Below are positions 45,301 through 56,500 of a stretch of 64,000 nucleotides of DNA, one piece after another (the stretch's first letter is position 1; every line of letters begins with the position of its first letter). The position numbers and the translations under genes were made by a program. The notes beneath the pieces were generated by a model. The model worked only from the letters and a program-made list of their open reading frames with translations. It was not told the DNA's origin and ran no database searches. The stretch is from Stachybotrys elegans (taxonomy: Eukaryota; Ascomycota; Sordariomycetes; Hypocreales; Stachybotryaceae), in the NCBI GenBank assembly GCA_020746835.1, contig JAGPNK010000018.1, forward strand, positions 124,001-188,000. Direction: 5' to 3'.

Positions 45301-46558
45301 TCATGTCCACATCCAAAAAGCAGCGCCTCTCGCACCGGCAAACGTAGGGTCTTCTGAAATGAGCAATTCCACCTCTGGAGGCTGTCCAGTGCCTTCCTGT
45401 ATTTGTACATCCTCAGTATCACTGGTGGCCCAGACAATGGGAATGCTCTTGACGACCTCTCGTACAACCTCCACAAATCCCGGCTCAGTGGCTGCCTCCC
45501 CAGCAACGAGTACTAGGAACGGAAATTCAGAGGGAGCGAACGCATTTCTTGTGTGCTCCGCAACCTGTTCAAGAAGATGTCCGCGAATTGAATGCCAAAC
45601 TCTTGGGGGTTATCTGATCCTTTTAACTTGTTTAACCCATATCTGGAGTCGATGGTACCGAGACGGTTGTGCCATGAATAGTAAAAGAAACAAGTTGAAT
45701 CCTGAAACGATGTATAGAGCGAGTGGTTCGTGAAACTGTTCAGAGTATAAGCATCCACATGTAGCCCAGCACACGCCGACTTTGATCAAACTTGACGAAC
45801 CTAATGAGAAAGGCGATTTTCCCGAATCCGCCCATGAGCCTGTCATCAAGACACCAGTGTTCTTGACATGCCCACCGCTTATCTGAAGCGAGGAGGCTAC
45901 TGGTATCGCCCAGGTAGCTGGGATAGCTGGCCTCCCATGACACAGGCTCCATGCCTACCAGCACAAGTACCTGATTGATAGTGCTGCCGTAACTTGCTTG
46001 GCCATCCCATGCTGCCATCCATGGCACTGTGACGGCAGCCCAATGAATAGGAAGGCCACCAAGGGCAGCCTCAGATTGAGCTTTCAGAAGGGCAGTCATT
46101 CTCACCAAAACCGCGACATCTCGGTCCGAATATATCCGGAAAGGCTTCATAATAACCTCCCATACGCTCTCACGTAGTCTAGATCGGTCCTTTGGAGTGG
46201 GCTCCCGAATCAGCCTTTCCATAAGTGCCGTGTACTCGTCACGCGCAGGGACTTTTGCAAGATTGATAACAGTTCCATTGGAGAAGTGAGCGACGGATGT
46301 TCTGCCATGGGGTTATTCCCTTCACTTTGTTGTATTGCCACCCGCATGGCCAAGAACAAGAATATACAAGATTGTATTGATTGTTCGAAGGACAGAGTGG
46401 CGGATTAAGCAAACTTACGCGTATGACTGGCCCAGATGGAATCCTATGGCAATAGGGACATCTTTCTGGCGTGCAGTATCGAGGCATTGAGTAGACGGTA
46501 GGAATGCCAGGCCTAGGAGACAAACCAAAACTGTCACCAGTCTTAATCGACATGCCAT
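45301..46558 (-). CDS. Secreted Hsp70/actin-fold-like protein
   Basis: Four exons (46558-46419, 46301-45801, 45735-45637, 45601-45301), introns 117, 65 and 35 nt, 346 residues. A signal peptide (MACRLRLVTVLVCLLGLAFL) is followed by VPIAIGFHLGQSYA. That aligns with the phosphate-1 loop of Hsp70 (IGIDLGTTYS) but with His for the key Asp. AAVTVPWMAAW matches VITVPAYF, and FPFLVLVAGEAATEPGFVEV matches the phosphate-2 strand. I know this as an uncharacterised fungal family with an actin-like ATPase fold. The substitution and short length make ATPase activity doubtful. The 35-nt third intron is unusually short, so a small deletion or a pseudogene state is possible. Confidence 0.6.
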
Positions 46559-47696
46559 CTTGTAGCCACGACGGTCTGTGGCGAGGCGGGGCCTGCTGGT
46601 CGCTCTGAGGTGTGAGCAGAATGCTCACTGGCTAGGATACAGCTGCCCCTGGAGGTTCGATAGACCATGGTGTTAATGTGAGGACGTGTAATGATGAAGC
46701 CTGGTTCTAGACTGATATTTGCAAGGAATTGTAATGGTAAGCTGATATCGGAACTGGCGCACTGGAACACTCATGACAGTGGCACAGCCGACATGGTTGC
46801 CTAGCGACTTTGAGTGGGGCATTCAACCAATATTGTCACTGAACATGGACGGCTCACGGCGCGAGGTTAAGTTGTCAGTGCAGGGACTAACGCTGTACAA
46901 CTCGCGCTTCCACTTCTCTTGGCATTTACATCAGCTTGGGGGCTCCAATATCCCCATTATTGCAGGCGTTCGATGCAAGCCCTGGCACTGCCCAGGTCAC
47001 GTCGTGGTGCGGGGCTGTGGGTAAACAGCTCAGCTATTGGAGTCGTGCTGCATCAGGCTCACAGTTCTTGGCGTACAGCTTATGCTTTAGGGTGTGGACT
47101 CGGGCGTAGATATGCACAGCCACTGCCAGGGGAACTAAGGCAAGGAAAATGGCCTGGAGCGCGATGCCTGCTGCCTGTTTGCACTCCAGGTGGAGGAGGC
47201 ACAGCCCCATGATTCCAAAGCCTCGAGGAATAAACAAATGACATTGAAGAGGCCTTCCTTTGGTGGAAGAGAATCATTGGAGGCATCAAATTAGAGGACA
47301 GGAGTGACGGGCTTGATGAGTGACCGGGCAGAGGTGTCTGGTGTATCTACTTACTAGAATGCGTTTCCCCCTTCGCTACACGCTCCCCCAAGTAGGGTCG
47401 CAAAAAGTGCATTGTGAGGGGGGAATAAGTCACACGCACGGAATTTCATCCCACCCTCGTGCTTGATGCCACGTGGTACGAGAACGGCCTTGTCATGACC
47501 GGCGACCTGAAGCATCACAATAGGCAGACATGGGCTCGGGGCGGCAGTGAGCAGCCCAATATCTGAATATACAGGTTCAGTAGTTTTACGATGTAGTAGG
47601 TGCGTGCAGTGTGGAAAAAAGAAGAATAGTATATGCGAACAATAGTGGCCTTGCTACCCGCAGGGCCAAAGAACAGTGTCAAACATTGATAATATC
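46559..47696. other. 1.1 kb intergenic stretch
   Basis: Left part is the promoter of the Hsp70-like gene and right part the 3' flank of the GT8 gene. No further gene is supported. Confidence 0.5.
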
Positions 47697-48854
47697 CTAA
47701 TCTTCCAGCTCGTCGTATGCCTGATAATATCCAATCATCTGCTGTCTCTTAGACAAGAGGAACTCTCGAAGCTTATTGCCCCCACTTCGTTGCTTCCAAA
47801 ACTTCTCGTGCATGCTGACCACTCCCCCTGCTAAATCTGTGTCGGACGTGTACTTGGTATTCCAAGTGTTGGCAACTTCTCGCCACGGCATGGGTCCATC
47901 CCAGCGGTGCGCGTAGTTGAGTAAATTTTGTTCCATGTATTTGGGGCTGAAACGATATGGTATGTCGAGTAAGCCAACGTAATAGTCGAACATCTTCTTG
48001 TCAGGCTTGAGCATAAAGAATCCCCCGTTGAAATAGCCATGGTTGCAATCGTCAAAGTCCCCCGGAGGCCATGTATGCCGTGTTGAGGCCATCTCCTGGT
48101 AGCTGCTGAGCAAGTATTCCTCGGGCAGCTCAGGCTCGTCCGACATTTGGCCAAAATTAGGCTTGGTCTTCATAACTTGTGCGCCAGGGTCTTGGAAAAC
48201 GTCGTCGAGAGACGACTGCAACAGCGTGTCGCCGTCGAGCATCAATACACGTGAATACTCGACCATTTCCCATGCGCGTAGCTTGCTCATGATTTCGTCC
48301 CATCTGCTTTCTTTGGGAACGATCCACGCGTCGTTTTGTCCATGAACGTTCTCGATCGCACGCACGATGGCGCCGTCCTTTCGTAAACGTTCGCGATGCG
48401 CCTCGCTAACGCCAGGGCTCACCATGACAATCACGTCAATGCCCGACGTCTTCGTTTTCGGATCGTGTAGCAGCTGCCATACCAAGACTCGCGTGGCAGT
48501 AAAGTACAAGTCGTCGTCGAAGTTCTCGGAAGCCCTGCTGTTCGCTGCGACGGTATTTGACAGCCACGTCACGTACGCATATCTTTCGTCGGTCGTGGTC
48601 GTGGTCCCATCTTGAACGGCAAGATATTCGGGTCGGGGGAAAATCTGAGGCGCGACTTTTGGTAGCACATGGCTCGCAAGCGAGCGAAGGTGTAGGAGCA
48701 CGAAGAGAGTCGCGCACGCGGCGAGGACGATCAAGTAGGCTCGCTTGGGAGAAAACGGTAATCGGCCGGTAGGGGAGAGAACGCTGTAGCTGCCTTTGGA
48801 CGAAAGCTTCCAATGGCGTGCCCTCGAGAAAAAATCCATGACTGATGAATACAT
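47697..48854 (-). CDS. Type II membrane glycosyltransferase, GT8/glycogenin-like
   Basis: An intronless frame codes for 385 residues from the ATG at 48854 (or 380 from 48839; the longer upstream frame to 48995 runs through the putative TATA region). A short cytoplasmic tail precedes one membrane anchor (AYLIVLAACATLFVLLHL), as in Golgi glycosyltransferases. The lumenal domain has AYVTWLSN near its start, the DxD motif in RVLMLDGDTLLQSSLDDVF and the family-typical FNGGFFMLKPD and YMEQNLLNYAHR. This fits fungal glycogenin-like / N-acetylglucosaminyltransferase proteins that transfer sugars from nucleotide donors. Acceptor unknown. Confidence 0.88.
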   Translation of the reverse strand: MYSSVMDFFSRARHWKLSSKGSYSVLSPTGRLPFSPKRAYLIVLAACATLFVLLHLRSLASHVLPKVAPQIFPRPEYLAVQDGTTTTTDERYAYVTWLSNTVAANSRASENFDDDLYFTATRVLVWQLLHDPKTKTSGIDVIVMVSPGVSEAHRERLRKDGAIVRAIENVHGQNDAWIVPKESRWDEIMSKLRAWEMVEYSRVLMLDGDTLLQSSLDDVFQDPGAQVMKTKPNFGQMSDEPELPEEYLLSSYQEMASTRHTWPPGDFDDCNHGYFNGGFFMLKPDKKMFDYYVGLLDIPYRFSPKYMEQNLLNYAHRWDGPMPWREVANTWNTKYTSDTDLAGGVVSMHEKFWKQRSGGNKLREFLLSKRQQMIGYYQAYDELED

Positions 48855-49731
48855 AGGAAATGGAAAAGCAAAAAGCAAAAGAAGAAATCGAAATCGCAGG
48901 ATTACGCTGATGAGACAAGGGACATCCTCCACAAACACGACATGGTAGCAGATATAAATAAATATACTCAATGTGCAGGAATCGAGGCTGTGCATTTATC
49001 TCGCCAAGACAGGGGGAACTTTGGTACTGGTACTCCGTACAGAGTACTCCGTACAGCTCGTAGTGAACGAGATTACATTCTGGGTACCCCCTGACCCCTA
49101 CCCTCTGCATCAGTAAGCACTGGTCCAATTTCATCTTACTGTGGGGATTGCGAGGCTCGTTTGCTCGTTTATTGGTACAGCGCATAATAAGGAGGTCCAG
49201 CTCAAACAAGGGGATGCTGCTCTTAATTAATTGCTCCCAGATTTGGCCAGATGCCGCGGTCTCGCCATAACTCTGTAGGCTGTGCTTCCACCAATCACCA
49301 ACCACCACCCTGACCACCCTTGCTGCACTTATAGGGGGTGCCTGCGCTTGTTCCTCGAATTGGAATTGCATTTCTACCTGGCCAACTTCAGCCTTACAAC
49401 CTTTGGCAACCTGCAGGGCTCATTATCCCTTGCTCTGATTCGTCCCTGCTTCGAGACTCACCTAACGAGTGCCCAAGTTGGGCGGGAGAGAGAGACGACG
49501 TCTCTGCAACGAGCAAAAACACAGTCGAAGCAATTGCTATATGGAAGTACTAAACTAACTGCACTAGATGCCTTTCAATCCAGAGGAAGCGGCTCCTCGG
49601 GCTCACGTATGGCAGAATCCTCATGAGCTGGCAGAATATTGAATTGCCATCGAATGGACAAGACTTCAGGCTCGGATAATTACCCTCTTTCTCACTTCTT
49701 TTTATCGTTGTGAAGAATGGTTCCAGGCGTA
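48855..49731. other. Promoter of the GT8 gene and 3' flank of the UGT gene
   Basis: No gene seen. A short tandem GTACTCCGTACAGAGTACTC-like block occurs around 49026-49058 (repeats of GTACTCCGTACAG). Confidence 0.5.
48953..48966 (-). promoter_or_regulatory. TATA-rich element of the GT8 gene
   Basis: The minus strand reads TATATTTATTTATA about 100-110 bp upstream of the ATG at 48854, a plausible TATA box that also argues against translation starting at 48995. Confidence 0.4.
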
Positions 49732-51462
49732 TCACACGCCAAGTCCTGCCCCGCGGGCTACCTCTTTTGCTGCTTTTTGACGTCCGCCGTAAGCTTTCGC
49801 CTTAAATCCAAGCTCGGTAGCCCTTTTTCGCAAGGCCAGACTCTCCTCGCCCACCAATGCACGCAAAAAGTCTTTGACCATGGGCTTGGTGTGCCAATGG
49901 GGTGCCGTCGCCGAACCGGCCCAAATGCCAATTCCCAAGTACTCGCCGAGGCTTGCGTAATTGTAACAATCGAACCAAAGCGGCAGAAAGAGTTGCGGAA
50001 CACCGGCTCTGCAAGTCATGTTAGAGTGTTTTCAAATTCATTCGAAACAGAAAATAACTGTCTGAGCTGTTGCGGGACGTTTCCCAGTCTGATGAGGGAG
50101 GACTCACAAAACTCCTTCGTGGTAGCTATTGCCTCCACCATGGTTGACGAACAGAACGACAGAGTCCATCTGGAGCAGAGTGACTGTGTCGATCTCAAGC
50201 CAGGTTTGTATCCTGACCGTCCCCTTCTTCAAGTGCTCCTTCACCGGCGCAAGTTCATTGAGCTCCTTCCCTTCATCGAATCCAGAGTTCTTTGGTAGTT
50301 TCCAAAGAAACTGAAACTCATCAGTCACAGCGAGCACTTCGGCCAGCGCCTCTGCCATGACTCGTGCCCGGTAAGGATCGTGCTGGTATATGGTGCCAAG
50401 ATTGATGACAACAGTCTTTCGGCCAGCGTGCTTCAGCCACTGCACAAGCTCAACATCTTGATCGACGGCCGCCGCCCTTTCCAAAATTACGGGACCGCAA
50501 AATGTGAGACCTTCCGGAATGACATCCATAGGGAAGTTGGCTTCAGGAAGAGTCGCGGAAAGCACGGGGTACTCCTCTAGGTAGCCAAAAGGAGGGACTT
50601 TGGAAACTGTCTCGGACCTGAGGAAAGCGTCTATTTGTGCTGCAAGTGCAGTGGACAAGACAGACACCATTATTCGCACGCTTATGTACAAGTTGGCTGG
50701 GATAAGATACCAAGGGACGGGGTAGGGGTAGCCAGAGGCAGGGCTAGATCAACAGGGTCAGTCAGAACGCCGGAGGTCAAGCTGCATATGCGACGGAACT
50801 TACCCAGGGTATTTCCAAAACATTTTGCCCCATGGCTGCTTGTTAGGAATCAGGTCGAGCAACGAGTTTGGCGATATCGTCATGTAGCGTCTATTGACAT
50901 TGATGGCCAAATCGAGAGCCGGCCTGAAAAGTTGATCCATTACCACGAGTGAAGGGTCGACTTCTTCCACTATATCATATAGTTGCTTGTAGATAGCCCA
51001 ATGCTCATCGTTCGAGTATGGGTACATGCCTGCTGCGAGGTCCGATTCTTTCTTCCGCATTCCTCTAACACCAGCGAATTCAGTCAAGTTATCACTGACT
51101 CGAATAAGGAAGGCCTCTTTGCAACTCCTTCCAGATACCCCATGCCACTGAATAGCACTGGCAGATGGGCTTCGAACCATAGCTGACGACGATGTGCTCT
51201 CGATTTCGTTTTGCAATGTCGAGAATGACGCGAAATGAACTTCGATTGAAGGGTAGTTCTCCAAAAGCGTGAAACTGGTCGCGATGTGCACATTGGCCAA
51301 ACCGCGCAAATCCGTTGTTAGGAAGAGGACCGTGTTGTTGCGACCAGGAATGGGCGGTGGCTTTTGGTCTGCCTCTGACTTGAATCCCTCGCTCCATGTC
51401 CAAATAATGGCGCCCAGGGCGCCGAGGAGGGCGAATAGTCTGGAAGCAGACAGCTGCGACAT
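49732..51462 (-). CDS. UDP-glycosyltransferase, GT1 family
   Basis: Three exons (51462-50804, 50743-50108, 50008-49732), introns 60 and 99 nt, 523 residues. The N-terminus has a hydrophobic anchor (LFALLGALGAIIWTW) and the acceptor-side start NTVLFLTTDLRGLANVHIAT. The C-terminal donor-binding domain has FVNHGGGNSYHEGVLAGVPQ, the GT1/UGT signature, followed by LPLWFDCYNYA; the second intron interrupts this signature in phase 2. KTVVINLGTIYQHD marks the beginning of the C-domain. The enzyme probably glycosylates a lipophilic small molecule (sterol, toxin or xenobiotic) from a UDP-sugar. An ABCC exporter gene follows 2 kb away, divergently. ATG 51522 is an alternative start. Confidence 0.87.
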
Positions 51463-53544
51463 GATTATCCACGATGAGCTCTTCTCCCAATGTTGCAAAC
51501 CCCGAGGTTGGGCATCCTTCATATAAAAATGCCGAGTCGATAAGAAAATAAATCCACCCTGTGTGCGACGTCCTCATTGGTTCGCAGTGACATAGATCGG
51601 CTTTCGCTCCCGAATTGGCTGCAAGAATCTCGTTGCATGCATGTCAGCTGTAGCCACCCCACATAGATTGACATACGTAGAAAGTTCTGCTAAGTGCTTA
51701 CCTTGAGAATATACCAAAAAGGTATTTTGGCAATATAAGGGAGGCTCCAGTAGTCGAACATCCACCAATCACACGGGTTGTTGCAAGTGCCGGAAGGTCT
51801 GGCATGACATGAGGAGCGGAGATCGCTCTGCAAGGAGAATAAGATGTATCAGCACCGCATAAAATCCGTCATATTATTGCTTGTGGTTAGTTCCATTTAT
51901 GAATTCTGCACCGTTTCTGTGCGTAGGCAGAGCGTCATGCAATCGCTACAGGGTGACAACAAGCAATTCTGTCCCTAATGCAGATTTTCGCGGCATTAAG
52001 ACGAACATGAATGGGAGGGGATGAAGAGGGCAAAGGGTCGGTGCACACCTTGCGGCGCGGCAAGCAATGCGACCATGTCGTCTCGTGCGGAATGATATTA
52101 ACATATGTGCTTGTGTAGTAGCCACGTCCTCTATTGAGGAGCTTGAACCCTCAACTGGGCTCAGTTCCTCGGTAGACGTGGACTTTATGACTGATCTTGT
52201 AGCCTGCGAGAAGGAGTCAGGAACTCCGGCAGGAAGATCCGCGTAATTCTCTCTCTATCTTCACCAATGAGGACTGGTTCAGAACCTAACCAAGCATGTT
52301 TAGAATGGAGCGCGAGAGAATATAAGTACCGAGGTGATGGTTTAATTCACGACAAAAGTGAGAAGAAATGAATCAACCCGGGGTATAGCCTCGGGGGTGC
52401 CCATAGACATGAAAAGTGTTATAGTGACGCGATCATGAGGTGACCATAGAAACTTGCGTCGTATGATCAACAATTGTGTCATGTGCTGTTATCATGCATC
52501 TGCTGAGGCGGGCAGGCCAACTCATCAATAACACGGCTGTACCATGACAGACAGAACAGAAAACAAGATACGCTGTAGGCAAATAGTCTTCCTTTAAAGG
52601 GCCGAAGCAACAGGAAGAGGCGCTCTGGCGACCAAAACAGTAGTCTAGTAGTCAGGGACAACGCCGCGATCGTTGAGTTGGTATAGTCGAAAAGCCAGGC
52701 AAGGCATGAGAGAGTGACAAACCTATAAATCGAATTTTCTAGTGTGTACTCTGGCTTCTTATTGCTTCGAGCTATCTTCTTATGGTTATTGAAGGTACTC
52801 CGCCAAATCAGTAATTTTGGATGGTAAGAGTGTCGAGTTGCCGCAATTGCCGCGGGGAAAGGAGGTGCGACTCGACTCTACTTGTAAGGCAGCAAAAGTA
52901 ATCCTGGGCTTCATGAAGCAACCCGAGTCTTGCTGGTCAATGAAAAAAAAAACCAGCAAAAAGATTGTATGCGGCGCTACTGATAACGGGTCAGCTAAAG
53001 TCCCATTGTCCCATTAATTCGTACTCAGCAACCGTCCGCGAAAAAGAAGGATCGCAATTTCTTGGCCCCGCACAACGCCACCTTTTGATGCCACGATGTA
53101 TTAATTACTGTAGGTAAAGTCAATTCAATGACTACTTCTGACTACAACTTATATTATCGCATGATCCCTCTTGCTTGCCTGGCGCTTGTCTGTCACTCTG
53201 GCATTGAATTAACCTGCTTGTTGTTGTGGTCCTTTTCAAAGCAAAGGCTGCTCAAGCATGGTTGCCAATAGCCTGGAACTTTTGCCAGGCGAAACGTCCG
53301 ATTCTGGCTTAGGACGGGAATCCAGCCCCTGTTATCTTGTGCAAATGGGCCAGCAACAGGAATCGGACTTTGAGGGGCACACGAAAGACCGGTTGCTTTT
53401 GCAAGGGTTCTGATAGCAAATCAGTTCTCGCTTTCTTTCTCTAGAATGACAATTTCCTTCCCTTTCCACAAACAAGACGACTTGGATTCATACAACGCCC
53501 TCAAAACAGCCAGCGACTGATCGTCGCCTACTTGGCGCCGAATC
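51463..53544. other. 2.1 kb spacer between UGT and ABC transporter genes
   Basis: It holds the decayed zinc-cluster fragment (52021-52245) and the promoters of the two divergent genes. No intact gene is seen. Confidence 0.5.
52021..52245 (+). pseudogene. Possible relic of a Zn(II)2Cys6 regulator
   Basis: From the ATG at 52021 the frame reads MKRAKGRCTPC. After a one-base shift it reads RRGKQCDHVVSCG, together resembling the C-x2-C-RRGK-C-D zinc-cluster DNA-binding pattern of fungal regulators with one base lost and the last cysteines missing. Downstream, 52121-52245 is open in one frame with an acidic stretch (SSSVDVDFMTDLVACE) to a TAA. The match is short, so a chance resemblance cannot be excluded. 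Confidence 0.35.
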
Positions 53545-56500
53545 ATGACTTCGTCTCTGTTTGGATCTCCGGCCTATCGGGACGCTCTTTCGTGCCCAGC
53601 TTCAAGCGACCAAGACTTTGGCCCCAGGATCAACCCCACATGTCGTGCATTCGACTTCACCTTGGCCTTTGAAGATGCGTTCTTCTCCTTGATCGTATCG
53701 GCTGTTTTCTTGGCTATTTCGCCTTGGAGAATATGGCACTTATCCAGGAGCTCAGTTAAGGTGGCCTCATTCCGACTGGCCCTCTCCAAGATCGCTGTCA
53801 TCGCCACTCTCACTGTCCTCCACCTCGCATTCACCGTCGTTCGACTACAGTCCAAGGACCTTTACACCCCAATCTCATCTGCATCCGGGGCACTCAGTGT
53901 CATAGCAAGCTTCAGCTCCTTGTGTCAATCATTTTTCCATGACCAGCGATCCGTCAAACCATCCGACGTACTCATTCTCTATTTCTCCGCCTCCTTCATC
54001 CTTGGTTTACCTCGATTGCGGACTCTTTGGTCGCTCGACGCTGAAGATGCATCAAAAGCACTCTGGACCCTCATACTCATCTTCACCATTCTCGCCATTG
54101 TCGTCGAGTCTATCCACAAGACACGCGCACTACGCCCAGCCTACAAGCTTGTCACTGTAGAGCAAACCATTGGTTTCTGGAGTCGAGGTTTCTTTGTCTG
54201 GCTTCTGCCCATGTTCCGAGCTGGCTACTCCACCGTTTTGCGCCTCAAGGACGTGCCAGAAGTCGACATCGACCTGCAAGAACAAACCACTCGTACAGAC
54301 CTCCGAAACTCGTTCGGCCGTTCACGGGCTGAGAAATTTCGACTTCTCCGGACCACTCTGGCTTGCAACAAAGCAGGCCTGCTGCTGGTCGTTATTCCCA
54401 GGATCATTTTATCAGTGTTCCGCTTCGCTATACCTTTCCTGATCGAGCGGGCCGTCGCACAGCTCAATTCTCCGAATGATGAGACTAATCGCTATTTTGG
54501 CCAGAGTCTCGTGGGTGCATTCGTCCTCGTCTACGTAGGCATTGCGGTAAGACACACAAATATGCCCCAAATACGAGCACAACGCTGATACGTCTCAACA
54601 GGTCTCCAAAGCGGTCTATTGGCACATGGCGTATAGGGTACTGGCGAGGATCAGAGCCGGCCTAACAGGTCTCATCTATCAACACACCATTCATCTCCGA
54701 GCCTGCGATGTCCAACATTCAGCGGCCCTGACATTGATGGGAACGGACGTGGAGCGTATCGTGGAAACCTTGAGACTCATGCATGAGATATGGGCGAGTG
54801 TACCTGAGATTGCTGTCGCTGTCTGGCTTCTCAGCCGTCAGGTGTCCTACGCAGCCTTGTTGCCAGTCTCCGTCTGCCTTGGTACGCCAACTTCCCGGGC
54901 TACAAGTCTAGAGTAGCTGACATGCTGACATGGAAACTAGCAAGCATTGCGGCTACTTCTCTCGTCGCTAAGCGATTCGGTCCTGCACAGCGACAATGGG
55001 TCGAGGGCGTCGAGAAAAGAGTTGCTGCAACGTCAGACGCTCTCGGCAACATCAAGACCGTTAAGATGCTGGGATTCGAGACGCATGTATCTCAAATGAT
55101 CCGAAAGCTCCGCGAGATCGAGTTGCAGATCTCGAGCAAATTTCGAACATTGCTCGTCTGGTCCATCGTGTTAAGTTAGTCATTGCCGCAGCCATCATCC
55201 ACTCTGTTCAACTGTCTCACCTGGATTAACTAGGCAATGCGCCGAGCGACATCGCACCATTTGCTACGTTGGCTGTGTCGGCCGTTATCGCGATCACGAC
55301 TTCCCAATCTGCTCTGCAGGTGTCACAGGTCTTCTCATCTCTGGCCATCATTTCCATGGTTACAGAGCCTCTGGTCATGTTTTGCCAAGCGCTCCCCAAT
55401 TTCACGCAGGCTGTATCGTGTTTCGGTCGCATAGAGAAGTTTCTCTTGCTGGCCCCTGCTACACAGACACCTGCAGAGGATTCTTCACCCTCACTTGCCC
55501 TCGATAACCTACCTCGCGCAGCGACAGACTCTGGCAGCATCTTTAGATTTCAGAATGCTACTATCTCTTGGGGGTCAGAAGACGGCGATGCTGTTCTTCA
55601 CGATTTGACTGCAGACATCAAGCCCGGGTTTACTGCCATCATTGGTCCGGTTGGAGCTGGAAAAACCACGCTCCTGTCCAGTCTTATTGGCGAAACTTTT
55701 GCAGCTCAAGGCGCCATGTCCAATCCCTTGTCATACGTTGCCTTCTCACCTCAAACTCCCTGGATCATGGATGACACTATTGCTCGCAACATAACCGCCG
55801 GTCAAGGCACGGATGTGGATGCAAAGTGGATGGATATATGCATTGACCGCTGCGGGTTACGCGCGGATATTGAAAGTTTCCCATCCGGCCTTCAGTCACC
55901 TACTGGGCCAAATGGTTCTTTCCTTAGCGGGGGTCAACGGCAACGTGTGGTAAGTTTGATACATATTGACCTTTGCACCTTTAACTTTCAGGCCATCATC
56001 ATCTGACAACAGGATGTAGGCGCTAGCCCGGGCAATGTACTCGAAGCGATCTGTTGTGATACTTGACGACATAACCAGTGGTTTTGATCCTGCAACATCC
56101 AAAGAAGTGGTCGCTCAGCTGTTCAGGTACGTACAAGAAAGCTCGGAGGCCATATTCAACTCCGTATATCGTCTGTGCATATATACCTGAGTAGTAGTTG
56201 ATCTCATGTTCAATTATAGTCGAGATGGACACTTTCGAAAAGCCGGAATCTCTGTTGTTCTTGCCACGCACGATAGTAAGTCTGGCTCCGCTGTCAAGAA
56301 GCCTTCACTAACATCCCAATAGTGCGACTACTTCATTTGATGGACAATTTAATTGTCCTAGAATGCGGAAAAATTGTTCGCTCAGGCCCCTCCACTGATA
56401 TTGTTTCGCAAATGCCTTCCCTGGCTGCAGATGAAAACGGTCCAAACGGAGCCATCAGCCAGGGTTCAGAAGTCAAGTCTGGAGAAGAGAGCAGAGCTAA

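Noticed and set aside
45736..45800. Apparent frameshift in the Hsp70-like gene
   Set aside because: The shift disappears if 45736-45800 is a 65-nt GT-AG intron (donor GTTCGT, acceptor ACAG), which restores phase.
48855..48995. N-terminal extension of the GT8 gene
   Set aside because: The extension runs over a TATA-rich element and would place an odd hydrophobic stretch before the normal type II anchor.
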